NCBI GenBank assembly: GCA_025459125.1
Contig: JALORE010000028.1
Span: 1-34,538 of the forward strand
DNA length: 34,538 bases
Direction: 5' to 3'
From: Planctomycetota bacterium
GTDB taxonomy: Bacteria > Planctomycetota > Phycisphaerae > Sedimentisphaerales > Anaerobacaceae
In this document: positions 25,700 through 34,538 of the stretch, one piece after another
Numbering within the stretch: the first letter of the stretch is position 1
Layout: every line of letters starts with the position of its first letter
Notes under the pieces: model-generated
What the model saw: the letters and a program-made list of their open reading frames with translations, nothing else
Database searches by the model: none
What the model was told of the DNA's origin: nothing
Translations under genes and position numbers: made by a program

Positions 25700-27793
25700 A
25701 TGCGTGCCACCGCCCTCGCTGCACTGATCTATTTGATTGGCTTTCCCGGCGTGACCCCACGGGGCCTGGCCCAGCCTTCGCACCCGTTCTCCGTGCGCGA
25801 CATGCTGGCGATGGACCGTCTCTCGGATCCGCAAGTCTCCCCGGACGGCAAGCTGGTGGCTTTCGTCGTACGCCGGACCGATCTCGACGCAAACACGGGG
25901 CGCACGGATCTGTGGCTGGTCGCCACGGACGGCACGGGTCTGCGCCGGCTTACCTCGGCCCCGGAAGCGGATACGAACCCGCGCTGGGCGCCGGACGGCC
26001 GGACGATCTGGTTCCTGTCGAGCCGGGCCGGGTCCTCGCAGGTCTGGCGCATCGGGGTCGATGGCGGCGAGGCCGAGCAGGGGACCCGAGAGCCTCTGGA
26101 CGTGGGCAATCTGGTCGTCGCGCCCGACGGCCAACACATCGCCTACACGATGGAGGTCTTCCCCGACGCCCGCACGGTGCAGGACACCAAGAGTCGGCTG
26201 GAGGCCCAAAGCAAGAACAAAGCCACCGGGCGGGTCTACGAGTCCCTGTTCGTGCGGCACTGGGACACCTGGAAAGACGGCCGGCGCGCGCACCTGTTTG
26301 TCCGGCCCGTCGCCGGGGGCAAGGGGACCCCTGGCGCGAAATCCGGCGCCGGGGACCCCGAGGCGGTCGACGTGATGAAAGGCCTGGATGCCGATACGCC
26401 CTCGCGGCCGTTTGGAGGCCCCGAGGAGATCGCCTTTACGCCCGACGGCCGGGGGATCGTCTTCACGGCGAAGGACATGGGCCGGGCCGAGGCCTGGTCG
26501 ACGGATTTCGACCTGTATTATGCCCCGCTGGACGGGTCGGCCGCACCGAAGGATCTCACGAGCCAGAATGAAGCCTGGGATACGTACCCGGTCTTCTCGC
26601 CCGACGGCAAGACCCTGGCCTACCTGGCCATGAGCCGGCCGGGCTACGAGTCCGATCAGTTCCGGGTCATCCTGCGCGACTGGCCTAACGGCCGCCGGCG
26701 CGTGCTGGCGCCGCATTGGGACCGCAGCGCCTCCGCTCTCGGCTGGTCGGCGGACGGGCGGAGCCTCTACGCCATTGCCGGCAATGTGGGACAGGAGTCG
26801 CTCTTCTCCTTGGACGTTCCCAGCGGCGCCGTGCGGACCCTCGTCAAGGACGGGACCGTCCACGCGCTCAGTCCCGCCGGCGGCCGGATCGTCTACAGTC
26901 TGAGCCAGATGCGTTCGCCGGCGGAGTTGTACCGCGCCTCGTCCGATGGCGCAGAGGTGACGAAGCTGACGGATATCAACCGGGAGAAGGTCGCCGCGGC
27001 CCGGATGGGGGATTACGAGCAGTTCAGCTTCCCCGGCTGGAACGACGAGACGGTGTACGCCTACGTCGTCAAGCCCGTGGACTTCGACCCGGCCAAGAAG
27101 TACCCGGTGGCCTTCCTGATCCACGGCGGGCCGCAGGGCTCGTTCGGCAATGTCTTTCACTACCGCTGGAATCCCCAGGCCTACGCCGGCGCGGGTTATG
27201 CGGTCGTCATGGTGGACTTTCACGGCTCCACCGGCTACGGGCAGGCGTTCTGCGATTCGATCCGCGGGGACTGGGGCGGCAAGCCGCTCGTCGATCTGCA
27301 AAAAGGCCTGGCCGCCGCCCTGGCCCGGTATGCCTGGATGGACGCCGAGCGCGTCGGAGCACTGGGCGCGTCCTATGGCGGTTACATGATCAACTGGATC
27401 GCGGGGCAGTGGTCCGGCCGGTTCCGCTGCCTGGTCAACCACGACGGCAACCTGGACGAGCGGATGGCCTACTTCGACACCGAGGAGCTGTGGTTTCCCG
27501 AATGGGACCACGAGGGGACGCCCTGGGACAACCCGGCCGGGTACGAGGAGCACAACCCGCTGCGGTTCGTCGAGCGCTGGCAGACGCCCATGCTGGTCAT
27601 CCACGGCGAGCAGGACTTCCGCGTCCCCGTCACCCAAGGCCTGGCCACCTTCAATGCCCTGCAACGTCGCGGCATCCCCAGCAAACTGCTGTACTTTCCG
27701 GACGAGAGCCACTGGGTCCTCAAGCCGCACAACTCGATCCTCTGGCACGAAACGGTCCTCGCCTGGCTGGACCGGTGGCTCAAGACGCCATGA
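25700..27793 (+). CDS. Exported S9 family peptidase (acylaminoacyl/dipeptidyl peptidase type)
   Basis: This 697-residue peptidase has a signal peptide (MRATALAALIYLIGFPGVTPRGLAQ). A WD40-like propeller follows with repeated SPDGK motifs (SPDGKLVAFVVRRTD, APDGQHIAYTM, TPDGRGIVFTA, SPDGKTLAYLA). The hydrolase domain has S558 in GASYGGYM, D639 in HGEQDFRVP and H671 in ESHWVLK, so the catalytic triad is complete. The GGPQGSF and VVMVDFHGSTGYGQAF stretches are typical of S9C/DPP-like enzymes. It would degrade peptides in the periplasm. It begins 3 bp after the kinase stop, so co-transcription is expected. Confidence 0.92.
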   Translation: MRATALAALIYLIGFPGVTPRGLAQPSHPFSVRDMLAMDRLSDPQVSPDGKLVAFVVRRTDLDANTGRTDLWLVATDGTGLRRLTSAPEADTNPRWAPDGRTIWFLSSRAGSSQVWRIGVDGGEAEQGTREPLDVGNLVVAPDGQHIAYTMEVFPDARTVQDTKSRLEAQSKNKATGRVYESLFVRHWDTWKDGRRAHLFVRPVAGGKGTPGAKSGAGDPEAVDVMKGLDADTPSRPFGGPEEIAFTPDGRGIVFTAKDMGRAEAWSTDFDLYYAPLDGSAAPKDLTSQNEAWDTYPVFSPDGKTLAYLAMSRPGYESDQFRVILRDWPNGRRRVLAPHWDRSASALGWSADGRSLYAIAGNVGQESLFSLDVPSGAVRTLVKDGTVHALSPAGGRIVYSLSQMRSPAELYRASSDGAEVTKLTDINREKVAAARMGDYEQFSFPGWNDETVYAYVVKPVDFDPAKKYPVAFLIHGGPQGSFGNVFHYRWNPQAYAGAGYAVVMVDFHGSTGYGQAFCDSIRGDWGGKPLVDLQKGLAAALARYAWMDAERVGALGASYGGYMINWIAGQWSGRFRCLVNHDGNLDERMAYFDTEELWFPEWDHEGTPWDNPAGYEEHNPLRFVERWQTPMLVIHGEQDFRVPVTQGLATFNALQRRGIPSKLLYFPDESHWVLKPHNSILWHETVLAWLDRWLKTP

Positions 27794-27918
27794 GCGCGCA
27801 TCATTGTGATTGCTGACACGGACCGCCCCGGTGGCGTTTTCGTCGCCGCCACGGCCTGTTTGACCCTTCCCCGGAGACTCCCGTCCCCGGCTCCCGGCGC
27901 TTCTCCGGCACGCGAAAA

Positions 27919-27947
27919 TTGACGGGTCGCCCCCGGTCCGGTAGAAT
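27919..27947 (+). promoter_or_regulatory. Sigma-70-type promoter of dnaB
   Basis: TTGACG (27919-27924), a 17-bp spacer and TAGAAT (27942-27947) form a near-consensus promoter. It lies 65 nt before the proposed dnaB start and probably drives the dnaB-bamA-skp-lpxD-lpxC/fabZ series. Confidence 0.7.
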
Positions 27948-28012
27948 GCCTGCCAACCAGCGCTGTGGAGTGCGCACAGTACTGAGAACGAAGGTTGGAC
28001 ACGGGGCCTGTA

Positions 28013-29500
28013 GTGAGCGAAAGAAAGTATAGGAAGACGGTGGATCCGGCGAGTTCCAGCACAATTCGTTCGGACGGCAACGGCGGGTCGGTGGCCCTGC
28101 GCCCGGCCGGCACGGCGGCGCCCAAGACGCCGAATCCGGCCGCCGCCGCGCTGGTGGCACGCAGCATGCCGCAATCCCTGGGGGCCGAGGCCTCCGTCCT
28201 GGGCTCCATGATCGTCGATCCGCGGTGCATCGGCGATGTCATCGAGCTGGTGGGACGCCAGGCCTTCTATCATACCGAGCACCAGATGATCTTCGACGCC
28301 GTCCTGAGTCTCTACGAGAAGAATCACGGCGAGGGCATCGACGGCTTTCTCGTGCGGGACGAGCTCGAGCGACGCGGCCAGATCGAAAGCATCGGCGGCC
28401 TGGAGATGCTCCAGCGGGTGATCGAGACGGTCCCCTCTTCCGCGAATGCCCGCTATTACGCGGATATCGTGCGCCAGAAGCAACTGCTGCGGGAGCTGAT
28501 CGACGCGTCCAACGAGATCCTCAAAGACGCCTACGACGAATCCGGCGACGCGACCGAGAAGGTCGACGAGGCCGAGCGGAAGATCTTCCAGATCGCGGAG
28601 AAACGCGTCACGAGCTCGACGGTCGTGGTCAAGGACCTCCTCAGCGAGGTCTATGCCGCGATCGAAAGGCGCGGTCACGACCAGATCACGGGGCTGCCCA
28701 CGGGTTTTCGGATGCTGGACGACCTGACGTGCGGCCTCCAGCGCGGCGAGATGATCATCGTGGCCGGCCGGCCCAGCATGGGCAAGACCGCGATCGCCCT
28801 GAACATGGCGGAGTACATCGCGGTCGATGCGGGGATGCCCGTGGCGGTGTTCTCGCTGGAAATGAGCGCCCGCCAACTGGCGGAACGGTTGCTCTGCAGC
28901 CGCGCCCGCGTCGATGCGCAGCAGGTGCGCAAAGGACTTCTCAGCCAGGAGGACTACAGCAAGCTCGTGGATGCCTGCGGCGCGTTCTCGCGCGCGAACA
29001 TGTTCATCGACGACACGTCGTCCCTGACGCCGCTGGAGCTGCGCTCCAAGGCCCGCCGGCTCAAGAGCCGGCACGGCATCGATTGCATCGTGATCGACTA
29101 CCTGCAGATGATGCAACTGGGGACCGGCCGGGTCGAGTCCCGCCAGCAGGAAATCACGACGATCTCCCGCAACCTCAAGTCCCTGGCCCGCGAGCTGAAC
29201 GTGCCGATCATCGTCTTGAGCCAGTTGAATCGCGCCGCGGAAGGGCGCGAGGATCACCGGCCGCGGCTGAGCGATCTGCGCGAAAGCGGGGCCATTGAAC
29301 AAGACGCAGACGTGGTTATGCTTCTGCACCGCGAGGACTATTACCATCGCGGCGAGGAAGGCTATGAGACCAACAATACCGCCGAGGTGATCGTGGCCAA
29401 GCAGCGCAACGGCCCGACGAACACGATCAAGGTCACCTTCCTGGAGAAGTATACGCGGTTCGAGAATCAGACCATGTTCGAACAGGATACGCCGTTTTGA
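28013..29500 (+). CDS. dnaB: Replicative DNA helicase DnaB
   Basis: This protein of about 495 residues is the hexameric fork helicase. The N-terminal domain (about 50-160) has MPQSLGAEASVLGSMIVDP and is preceded by a low-complexity stretch of about 45 residues. The RecA-like C-terminal domain has Walker A GRPSMGKTA, then VFSLEMSARQLAERLL, Walker B IVIDYLQMM and LSQLNRAAEGR. The C-terminus LRESGAIEQDADVVMLLHRE...YTRFEN is complete. No intein is present. I chose GTG 28013 (GGGG 6 nt upstream). A TTG at 27995 adds MDTGPV but has its GAAGG touching the codon. Confidence 0.95.
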   Translation: MSERKYRKTVDPASSSTIRSDGNGGSVALRPAGTAAPKTPNPAAAALVARSMPQSLGAEASVLGSMIVDPRCIGDVIELVGRQAFYHTEHQMIFDAVLSLYEKNHGEGIDGFLVRDELERRGQIESIGGLEMLQRVIETVPSSANARYYADIVRQKQLLRELIDASNEILKDAYDESGDATEKVDEAERKIFQIAEKRVTSSTVVVKDLLSEVYAAIERRGHDQITGLPTGFRMLDDLTCGLQRGEMIIVAGRPSMGKTAIALNMAEYIAVDAGMPVAVFSLEMSARQLAERLLCSRARVDAQQVRKGLLSQEDYSKLVDACGAFSRANMFIDDTSSLTPLELRSKARRLKSRHGIDCIVIDYLQMMQLGTGRVESRQQEITTISRNLKSLARELNVPIIVLSQLNRAAEGREDHRPRLSDLRESGAIEQDADVVMLLHREDYYHRGEEGYETNNTAEVIVAKQRNGPTNTIKVTFLEKYTRFENQTMFEQDTPF

Positions 29501-29522
29501 CGTGGCTCTACTGAGGCAACAC

Positions 29523-31739
29523 ATGCAGGATGCGATGTTGGTTATCTTGATGTCCCTCGCCCTGACGGGTGTTTTGGCCCCGCGGACAGGGGCGAGTGCA
29601 GGCCCGAACGGCCGGAGCACGGATGCGCTGGCGGGCAGCCCCTCGACGGTCGGTCCGGCCGCATCCGGGGGCGTCGCCCCCCGGGCGGAGATCATCAAGT
29701 CGATCGAGTTCGAGGGCAACCGCAAGTTCAAGGACCACGTGCTGCGGGAACGGCTGGGCTTCCAGTTGGGCGATCCGCTGGACCAGTTTCTGGCCGAAGG
29801 GGGCCGGGTCACCGTCATGGAGGTCTACCGCAAGATCGGTTACTCCTGGGTCAAGGTCGCCCTGGACCGGGAGGCGTTGGCCCAGGGCCACCTGCGGTAC
29901 ACCATTGACGAGGGGCCGCGCGTCCAGGTCGGCTCCACGAAGTTCGTCGGCAACGACTCCTTCCGTGCCCGCACGCTCCGGCAAGTCATCAAGACCAAGC
30001 AGCGGAAATGGCTGTTCTGGCCCACCTACTACACGGAGGACGCCGTCCGCGAGGATACCGAGCGACTCCGCGATTTCTACTACGACCAGGGCCACCTGGA
30101 CCACAAGATCACCGCCCAGACGGAATTCACCGGGGACGGGCACAAAGTGCACCTGATCTTCCTGATCGAGGAAGGACCGGTCTACCGCGTGCGGGACATC
30201 GTGTTCACCGGCCAGACCCTGTATGGGGCCGAGCAGTTGCGGGCGAAGGTCAAAGTGCAGTCCGGCGACGTCTACAAGAGGCCCAAGGTGGAGCGGGACG
30301 CCCGAGAAATCACGTCCCTCTACCGGGAACAGGGCTACGTGGATGCCGAAGTCCGGCAGGTGCCGAAGTTCACGCCCCAGCGCAGCGAGCCCGTCATCGA
30401 TGTGACTTTCCAGATCCGCGAAGGCCGGCAATTCCGCATCGGTCAGATCGATATCACCGGCAACGAGAAGACGAAAGACAAGGCCATCCGGCGGATTCTC
30501 GACGAATACGGGTTCACCCCGGGCGAGTTGTACAATGGGAAGATCGCTCCCAAGGAGGGCAATGGTCTGCTCGAGAAGTACATCCAGCGCGGCGTCATGG
30601 CGGAGCAGGCCATGATCCGGCCGGATGATCCCCTCCCCGGAGATCCCAACGGCCGGCCCGCGCGGGTGGACATCAAAGAGGGCATGACCGGAATCATCCG
30701 CCCGGGTGTGGGCTTCAGCAGCGACAGCGGCGTCATCGGCCAACTGATCTACGAGCAGCGGAACTTTGATATCGCCGACGGGCCGGATGACCTCATGGAA
30801 CTCCTGTTCCCGTGGAAGGCCTGGGTCGGCGGCGGCCAGCGGTTCTCCGTGCGGCTGGAGCCCGGCACGCGGTACAGTGCCTATTCCGTCAATTTCGTCG
30901 ATCCCTACTGGAACGACCAGCCGATCACGCTCGATGTGCTGGGACGAAGCTGGCGGTGGTTCCGTGAAAGCCATGACGAGGACCGGCTCAAAGGCGCCTT
31001 CGAATTCGAGCAGCGTCTGGCGAGTTACTGGCGGCGCAGCATCGGCTTCCGGGCCGAGCGCGTCAAGATCAACGATCTGGACTTCGACGCGCCGCAGGAG
31101 ATCCGGGACGTCTTCGGCAGCAGCCAGTTGTTCGGCGTGCGCTTCGGCGTGGGCAAGACCACGGTGGACGATCTCTACGATCCCACCGCGGGCAGCAGTG
31201 CGGCGGTGTTCTACGAGCAGGTGTTCGGCGACTTCACGTTCGGCGTGCTCGAGGGCAGCTACGCCCAGTACGTGCCCATCCATGAGGACGTCCTCGGCCG
31301 CAAGACGGTCCTGATGGGCCGGGTGGTGGCGGCCACGATCGCCGGTGGCGAGGCGCCGCCCTTCGAGAAGTTCTATGCCGGCGGCACGGGCCGCTACGGG
31401 ATTCGCGGCTTCGAGTATCGCGGCGTCAGCACGCGGGGCCTGCAGACCAACGTGGACCCCCCCCGGCGCGAAGACCCGATCGGCAGCGAGTGGGTCTTCC
31501 TGACCAAAACCGAGCTCACCATCCCGCTGATCGGCCGCAACTTCGAGGCCCTGTTCTTTCTGGACAGCGGCACGGTCGATACCGGCAGCTATCGCCTGTC
31601 CATCGGCGGCGGCATCCAGATCAAGGTCCCGCAGATCTTCGGCAACATGCCCATGCGGTTCGAGCTGGGCGTCCCGCTGCTCAAGTCCGAAGGGGATGAG
31701 ACCCAGATCTTCAGCTTCTCGGGCGGCGGCCTGTTCTAG
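29523..31739 (+). CDS. bamA: Outer membrane assembly factor BamA (Omp85)
   Basis: This 738-residue protein has a signal peptide-like N-terminus (MQDAMLVILMSLALTGVLAP). Several POTRA domains follow (about 50-400, with repeated EIIKSIEFEGNRKFKDHVLRE, GSTKFVGNDSFRARTLRQVI, VYRVRDIVFTGQ and FRIGQIDITGNEKTKD). The C-terminal beta-barrel has YGIRGFEYRGVS, the VRGF-type loop motif, and ends in Phe (GGGLF). It inserts beta-barrel proteins into the outer membrane. I chose ATG 29523 because GAGG lies 6 nt upstream; a GTG at 29502 is also in frame. The gene starts 22 bp after dnaB. Confidence 0.93.
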   Translation: MQDAMLVILMSLALTGVLAPRTGASAGPNGRSTDALAGSPSTVGPAASGGVAPRAEIIKSIEFEGNRKFKDHVLRERLGFQLGDPLDQFLAEGGRVTVMEVYRKIGYSWVKVALDREALAQGHLRYTIDEGPRVQVGSTKFVGNDSFRARTLRQVIKTKQRKWLFWPTYYTEDAVREDTERLRDFYYDQGHLDHKITAQTEFTGDGHKVHLIFLIEEGPVYRVRDIVFTGQTLYGAEQLRAKVKVQSGDVYKRPKVERDAREITSLYREQGYVDAEVRQVPKFTPQRSEPVIDVTFQIREGRQFRIGQIDITGNEKTKDKAIRRILDEYGFTPGELYNGKIAPKEGNGLLEKYIQRGVMAEQAMIRPDDPLPGDPNGRPARVDIKEGMTGIIRPGVGFSSDSGVIGQLIYEQRNFDIADGPDDLMELLFPWKAWVGGGQRFSVRLEPGTRYSAYSVNFVDPYWNDQPITLDVLGRSWRWFRESHDEDRLKGAFEFEQRLASYWRRSIGFRAERVKINDLDFDAPQEIRDVFGSSQLFGVRFGVGKTTVDDLYDPTAGSSAAVFYEQVFGDFTFGVLEGSYAQYVPIHEDVLGRKTVLMGRVVAATIAGGEAPPFEKFYAGGTGRYGIRGFEYRGVSTRGLQTNVDPPRREDPIGSEWVFLTKTELTIPLIGRNFEALFFLDSGTVDTGSYRLSIGGGIQIKVPQIFGNMPMRFELGVPLLKSEGDETQIFSFSGGGLF

Positions 31740-31831
31740 CCCGGCCCGACTCGGTAACATAAGGTAGGCCCAACGTCCATTCTGCACGGGTCCACAGAGA
31801 TGATGGCCCCAAACGAACGAAAGGATCTCTC

Positions 31832-32431
31832 ATGAACGGTAGAACGATCACCCCGGGTGTCCTGATCGGTGCGGTCGCGTTGCTGGCGGCACTGCCGTAC
31901 GGCCACGCGGCGCCGGAGGCCACGGTCCCCGCTTCCAAGACTGGGATCGTCAGCGTGCGCGACGTGTTCAACAACTCGAAGAAGCATGCTCAGTACCGTG
32001 GAGGACTGCTCAAGCGGCAGGCGACGCTCTCGGCCCAGTTGGACGAGCTGGCCAAGCAGGTCGCGGACGCGGAGGCCGACCTCAAGACGCTCAAGCCGGG
32101 GACGGCCGACTACATCAAGCAATACCAGGCCATGCTGGAAGCCCGCTCCCGGCAGCAAATTCAGCAGGATCTGATCAAGCAGCAGCGCATGGCGGAGGAC
32201 AAGAAGTGGTTCGAGGACCTCTACCAGGAAGCCCTCAAGGCGACCCAGGAGCTGGCGAAGGAACGCGGGTTGGAGCTGGTGCTGGAGCGGACGGTGCCGG
32301 AGTTTCCGATCGCCAGCGAGGAATTGTGGTCGACCGTGGGCACCCACAAGGTGTTGTACTGCGGCGGGTGCGTGGATCTGACCGGCGACGTGACGGCCCG
32401 CGTCGATGCCAGTGAGACTCTGAAGCCATAA
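31832..32431 (+). CDS. OmpH/Skp family periplasmic chaperone
   Basis: This 199-residue protein has a signal peptide (MNGRTITPGVLIGAVALLAALPYGHA). A head segment (TGIVSVRDVFNNSKKHAQYRGGL) precedes a long charged coiled coil (about 60-145, rich in Gln, Lys and Glu), with a LVLERTVPEF return strand. This is the Skp/OmpH layout of a trimeric chaperone that carries unfolded barrel proteins to BamA. The bamA-skp-lpxD order is widely conserved. Two cysteines (CGGC) near the C-terminus are unusual for the family. ACGAAAGGA precedes the ATG. Confidence 0.85.
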   Translation: MNGRTITPGVLIGAVALLAALPYGHAAPEATVPASKTGIVSVRDVFNNSKKHAQYRGGLLKRQATLSAQLDELAKQVADAEADLKTLKPGTADYIKQYQAMLEARSRQQIQQDLIKQQRMAEDKKWFEDLYQEALKATQELAKERGLELVLERTVPEFPIASEELWSTVGTHKVLYCGGCVDLTGDVTARVDASETLKP

Positions 32432-32452
32432 GGCGGCCGGTGTGGAATCCCG

Positions 32453-33508
32453 ATGAAGGCAACGATTGAAGAGTTGGCGGCACGGCTGGGCGCCGAGGTG
32501 CGCGCCGCGGGGACCGCACGACACACGACCATCAGCGACATTCAGCCGGTGGACGCGGCCGGTCCCGAGCACATCACCTTTGTGACCGATGCGCGCCACG
32601 CGGCGGCGGCGGCCAAATCCCGGGCGGCCGCGGTCCTCGTCGCTTCCCCCCTGGAGACGGTGGCGAAGCCGCAACTGGTCGTCCGGAACGTTCAGGCGGC
32701 TCTGATTGAGACGCTGAATTTCTTTGCCCCCGCACCCGTCGTGGCGGACGTGGGCGTCGCCCCCTCCGCCCGGCTCGGGACCAACGTGCGCCTGGCCGAA
32801 GATGTCACTGTCGGACCGGGGGCGGTGCTCGAAGACAACGTTCAAATCGGCGCCCGCACCCGGATCGGGGCCGGCTGCCACGTCGGGGCCAACACGATCA
32901 TCGGGGCCGACTGTCGTCTCGACGCACATGTCGTCGTGTACCACGGCTGCACCCTGGGCCACCACGTGATCATCCAGGCCAACAGCACGATCGGCGCGGT
33001 CGGGTTCGGCTATGCGTTCATCGACGGCGCCCACCGGCTGATCCCGCACCGCGGCGGTGTCCTCCTCGAGGACTTCGTCGAGATCGGGGCCAACAGTTGC
33101 GTTGACAGGGCGAAATTCGGCAATACGATAGTCGGGGCCGGCACGAAGATCGACAACCTCGTGCAAATCGCGCACAATGTGGTCATCGGCAAGTGCTGTG
33201 TCATTGCCGCCCAGGTCGGCGTGGCGGGCAGTTGCCGGATCGGTGACGGCGTCGTGCTGGCCGGGCAGGTTGGCCTGGCCGATAATATCGAGATTGGCGC
33301 CGGTGCGATGGTGGGCGCCCAGGCGGGCGTCATGAACAACGTCGCCCCCGGGGAAAAGCTGGCTTGGTCGCCGGCCCTCAGCGTCAGAGAGGCGGCGCGG
33401 GTCATTGCTCATCTTCTGCGCCTGCCGAAGCTGGCGCAGGAAGTAAAACGCCTGACGGCGAAGGTGGATCGACTTGAAGCTGCAGAAAACGATCAAGGAG
33501 CCGGTTAA
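32453..33508 (+). CDS. lpxD: UDP-3-O-acylglucosamine N-acyltransferase LpxD
   Basis: This 351-residue enzyme adds the N-linked acyl chain in lipid A synthesis. The N-terminal uridine-binding domain ([36 protein letters not shown]) leads into a hexapeptide left-handed beta-helix. The catalytic histidine is about H241 in [11 protein letters not shown], with [13 protein letters not shown] [11 protein letters not shown] and [21 protein letters not shown] around it. A C-terminal helix ([24 protein letters not shown]) closes the trimer. It overlaps the next gene by 35 bp. Confidence 0.95.
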   Translation: MKATIEELAARLGAEVRAAGTARHTTISDIQPVDAAGPEHITFVTDARHAAAAAKSRAAAVLVASPLETVAKPQLVVRNVQAALIETLNFFAPAPVVADVGVAPSARLGTNVRLAEDVTVGPGAVLEDNVQIGARTRIGAGCHVGANTIIGADCRLDAHVVVYHGCTLGHHVIIQANSTIGAVGFGYAFIDGAHRLIPHRGGVLLEDFVEIGANSCVDRAKFGNTIVGAGTKIDNLVQIAHNVVIGKCCVIAAQVGVAGSCRIGDGVVLAGQVGLADNIEIGAGAMVGAQAGVMNNVAPGEKLAWSPALSVREAARVIAHLLRLPKLAQEVKRLTAKVDRLEAAENDQGAG

Positions 33509-34538
33509 ACTGGCCGGCAGAGGCCTGTTCGGCGGTCAAGACGCCACCGCGACCTTCCATCCGGCGCCCGAAGATGCGGGCGTCGTTTTCGTGCGCACCG
33601 ACGTGGCCAGCGCCGTACGCATTGCCGCCGTGGCTCCCAACATCGCCGAGCGGAGCCGGCGCACGAGCATCAAGAAGGGGGAGATCAGCATCGAGACCGT
33701 CGAGCATTGCCTGGCGGCCATCCATGCCCTCGAAATTGACAATCTCGTCATCGAAGTGGAAGGGCCGGAGCTGCCGGCCCCCGACTGCAGCAGCGCGGAG
33801 TACGTCGCCATCCTGCGGCGGGCGGGCCTCGTCGAGCAGACGAATCCCCGCAAGGAGTTCGTCATTCGCAAACCCGTGTGCGTCAATGCCGGCGACGCGA
33901 CGATCTACGCCCTGCCCTACGCGGACGGCACGTTGAGCATCACCTACGATCTGGACTACAGCGAGCATGTCGGGATCGGCCGGCAGGTCTTCAGCTATCA
34001 GCTCGCGCCGGACAGCTTCGAGACGGCCATGGCGGCCGCGCGGAGTTTTCTGCTGGAGGTCGAGGCCCGGCAGTTCCAGGCGCGCGGGATCGGGACGCAT
34101 ATCGGCCCGACCGACATCCTCGTGATCGATTCGGACGGGCCGATCAAGAACACCTACCGGTGGCCGAACGAATGCGTGCGTCACAAGATCGTGGACCTGA
34201 TCGGCGACCTGATGCTGGTGGGCCGCCCGGTGATCGGGCGGATCTACGCCTACAAGAGCGGCCATACCCTGAACCAGCAACTGGTGCGCAAGCTCTACGA
34301 CGCGGCCCAGCAGCAGGACCGGGTCGACCGCTTCGGGACCGACGCCGTCCTCGACATCCGGCGGATTCAGAAGATTCTGCCGCACCGCTATCCCTTCCTG
34401 CTCGTCGACAAGATCATCGAGGTCGAGGGCGACACGCGGATCAAGGGCGTCAAGAACGTCACCTTCAACGAGCATTTCTTCCAGGGCCATTTTCCCTCCA
34501 CCCCGATCATGCCGGGCGTCCTCATCGTCGAGGCCATG
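33474..34538 (+). CDS. lpxC/fabZ: Fused LpxC-FabZ (UDP-3-O-acyl-GlcNAc deacetylase / 3-hydroxyacyl-ACP dehydratase), 3' end outside window
   Basis: The frame is open to the window edge (355 codons). The LpxC part (about 1-285) keeps the zinc and catalytic residues: E77-H78 in TVEHCLA, H237-K238-x2-D241 in HKIVD and H264 in SGHTLNQ. After a short linker comes FabZ ([16 protein letters not shown], then H339 in GHFP and E353 in VEAM). Such LpxC-FabZ fusions are known in Bacteroidota, Chlorobi and planctomycetes. They join the committed lipid A step with fatty acid synthesis. The start is a TTG (33474) giving [19 protein letters not shown], with AAGGTGG 6 nt upstream, inside the lpxD 3' end. lpxA would be expected next. 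Confidence 0.93.
   Translation, partial: MKLQKTIKEPVKLAGRGLFGGQDATATFHPAPEDAGVVFVRTDVASAVRIAAVAPNIAERSRRTSIKKGEISIETVEHCLAAIHALEIDNLVIEVEGPELPAPDCSSAEYVAILRRAGLVEQTNPRKEFVIRKPVCVNAGDATIYALPYADGTLSITYDLDYSEHVGIGRQVFSYQLAPDSFETAMAAARSFLLEVEARQFQARGIGTHIGPTDILVIDSDGPIKNTYRWPNECVRHKIVDLIGDLMLVGRPVIGRIYAYKSGHTLNQQLVRKLYDAAQQQDRVDRFGTDAVLDIRRIQKILPHRYPFLLVDKIIEVEGDTRIKGVKNVTFNEHFFQGHFPSTPIMPGVLIVEAM

Noticed and set aside
25685..29818. A 1377-codon open frame on the minus strand across the peptidase and dnaB genes
   Set aside because: It lies fully antisense to three well-supported genes, has low-complexity Arg/Gly/Pro/Asp composition, and is a by-product of GC-rich codon use.
29508..31787. A 759-codon minus-strand open frame opposite bamA
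   Set aside because: It is a shadow of bamA with no recognisable domain; the plus-strand frame has POTRA repeats and a terminal Phe.

Overview
The window looks like a chromosomal segment of a GC-rich, LPS-making diderm bacterium. The best guess is a Planctomycetota member of the Phycisphaerae type. The evidence is the fused LpxC-FabZ gene, the BamA/Skp/LpxD cluster, paired exported S9 peptidases, a DUF6263 protein, and many AT-rich intergenic palindromes in a GC-rich background. This placement is inference; no rRNA is present to confirm it.

Layout. 1-0.66 kb: a small two-gene toxin-antitoxin-like module (DUF4258 protein plus a 71-aa partner, minus strand). 0.85-2.44 kb: a two-gene ABC-2 exporter (minus). 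2.5-9.3 kb (plus): rlmN, an exported S9 peptidase, a Fic protein facing a tiny convergent gene that carries a Fic-inhibitory motif, a PfkB-type sugar kinase and an exported DUF6263 protein. 9.3-15.6 kb (plus): tRNA-Gln, then glmU, prs, rplY, pth, rpsF, ssb, rpsR and rplI. AT-rich hairpins sit in several of the intergenic gaps of this block. 15.6-16.7 kb: a gene-free kilobase with an orphan terminator and a REP-like inverted repeat. 16.7-21.7 kb (minus): sulfur amino-acid genes metY and cysK, a damaged cystathionine beta-synthase/cysteine-synthase-like gene, a damaged cystathionine gamma-synthase/lyase gene, and a DUF3034 outer-membrane protein remnant. 21.9-27.8 kb (plus): aspS, a sensor histidine kinase with a periplasmic CxxCH haem motif, and a second exported S9 peptidase. 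28.0-34.5 kb (plus): dnaB, bamA, skp/ompH, lpxD and the start of lpxC-fabZ, which runs off the window.

Functionally, the glmU-prs-rplY-pth-rpsF-ssb-rpsR-rplI block joins cell-wall and nucleotide precursor supply to translation. The dnaB-bamA-skp-lpxD-lpxC/fabZ block is an outer-membrane assembly and lipid A operon. The rplI-dnaB adjacency common elsewhere is broken here by about 12 kb. The sulfur block would provide sulfhydrylation and transsulfuration, but its last two genes carry frame lesions that are either recent decay or sequence errors.

The observations most worth following are the Fic/antisense mini-antitoxin pair, the AT-rich hairpin family before ribosome-binding sites, the haem-motif histidine kinase, the cluster of single-base lesions at 17.7-18.4 kb, and the orphan terminator at 16.5 kb.
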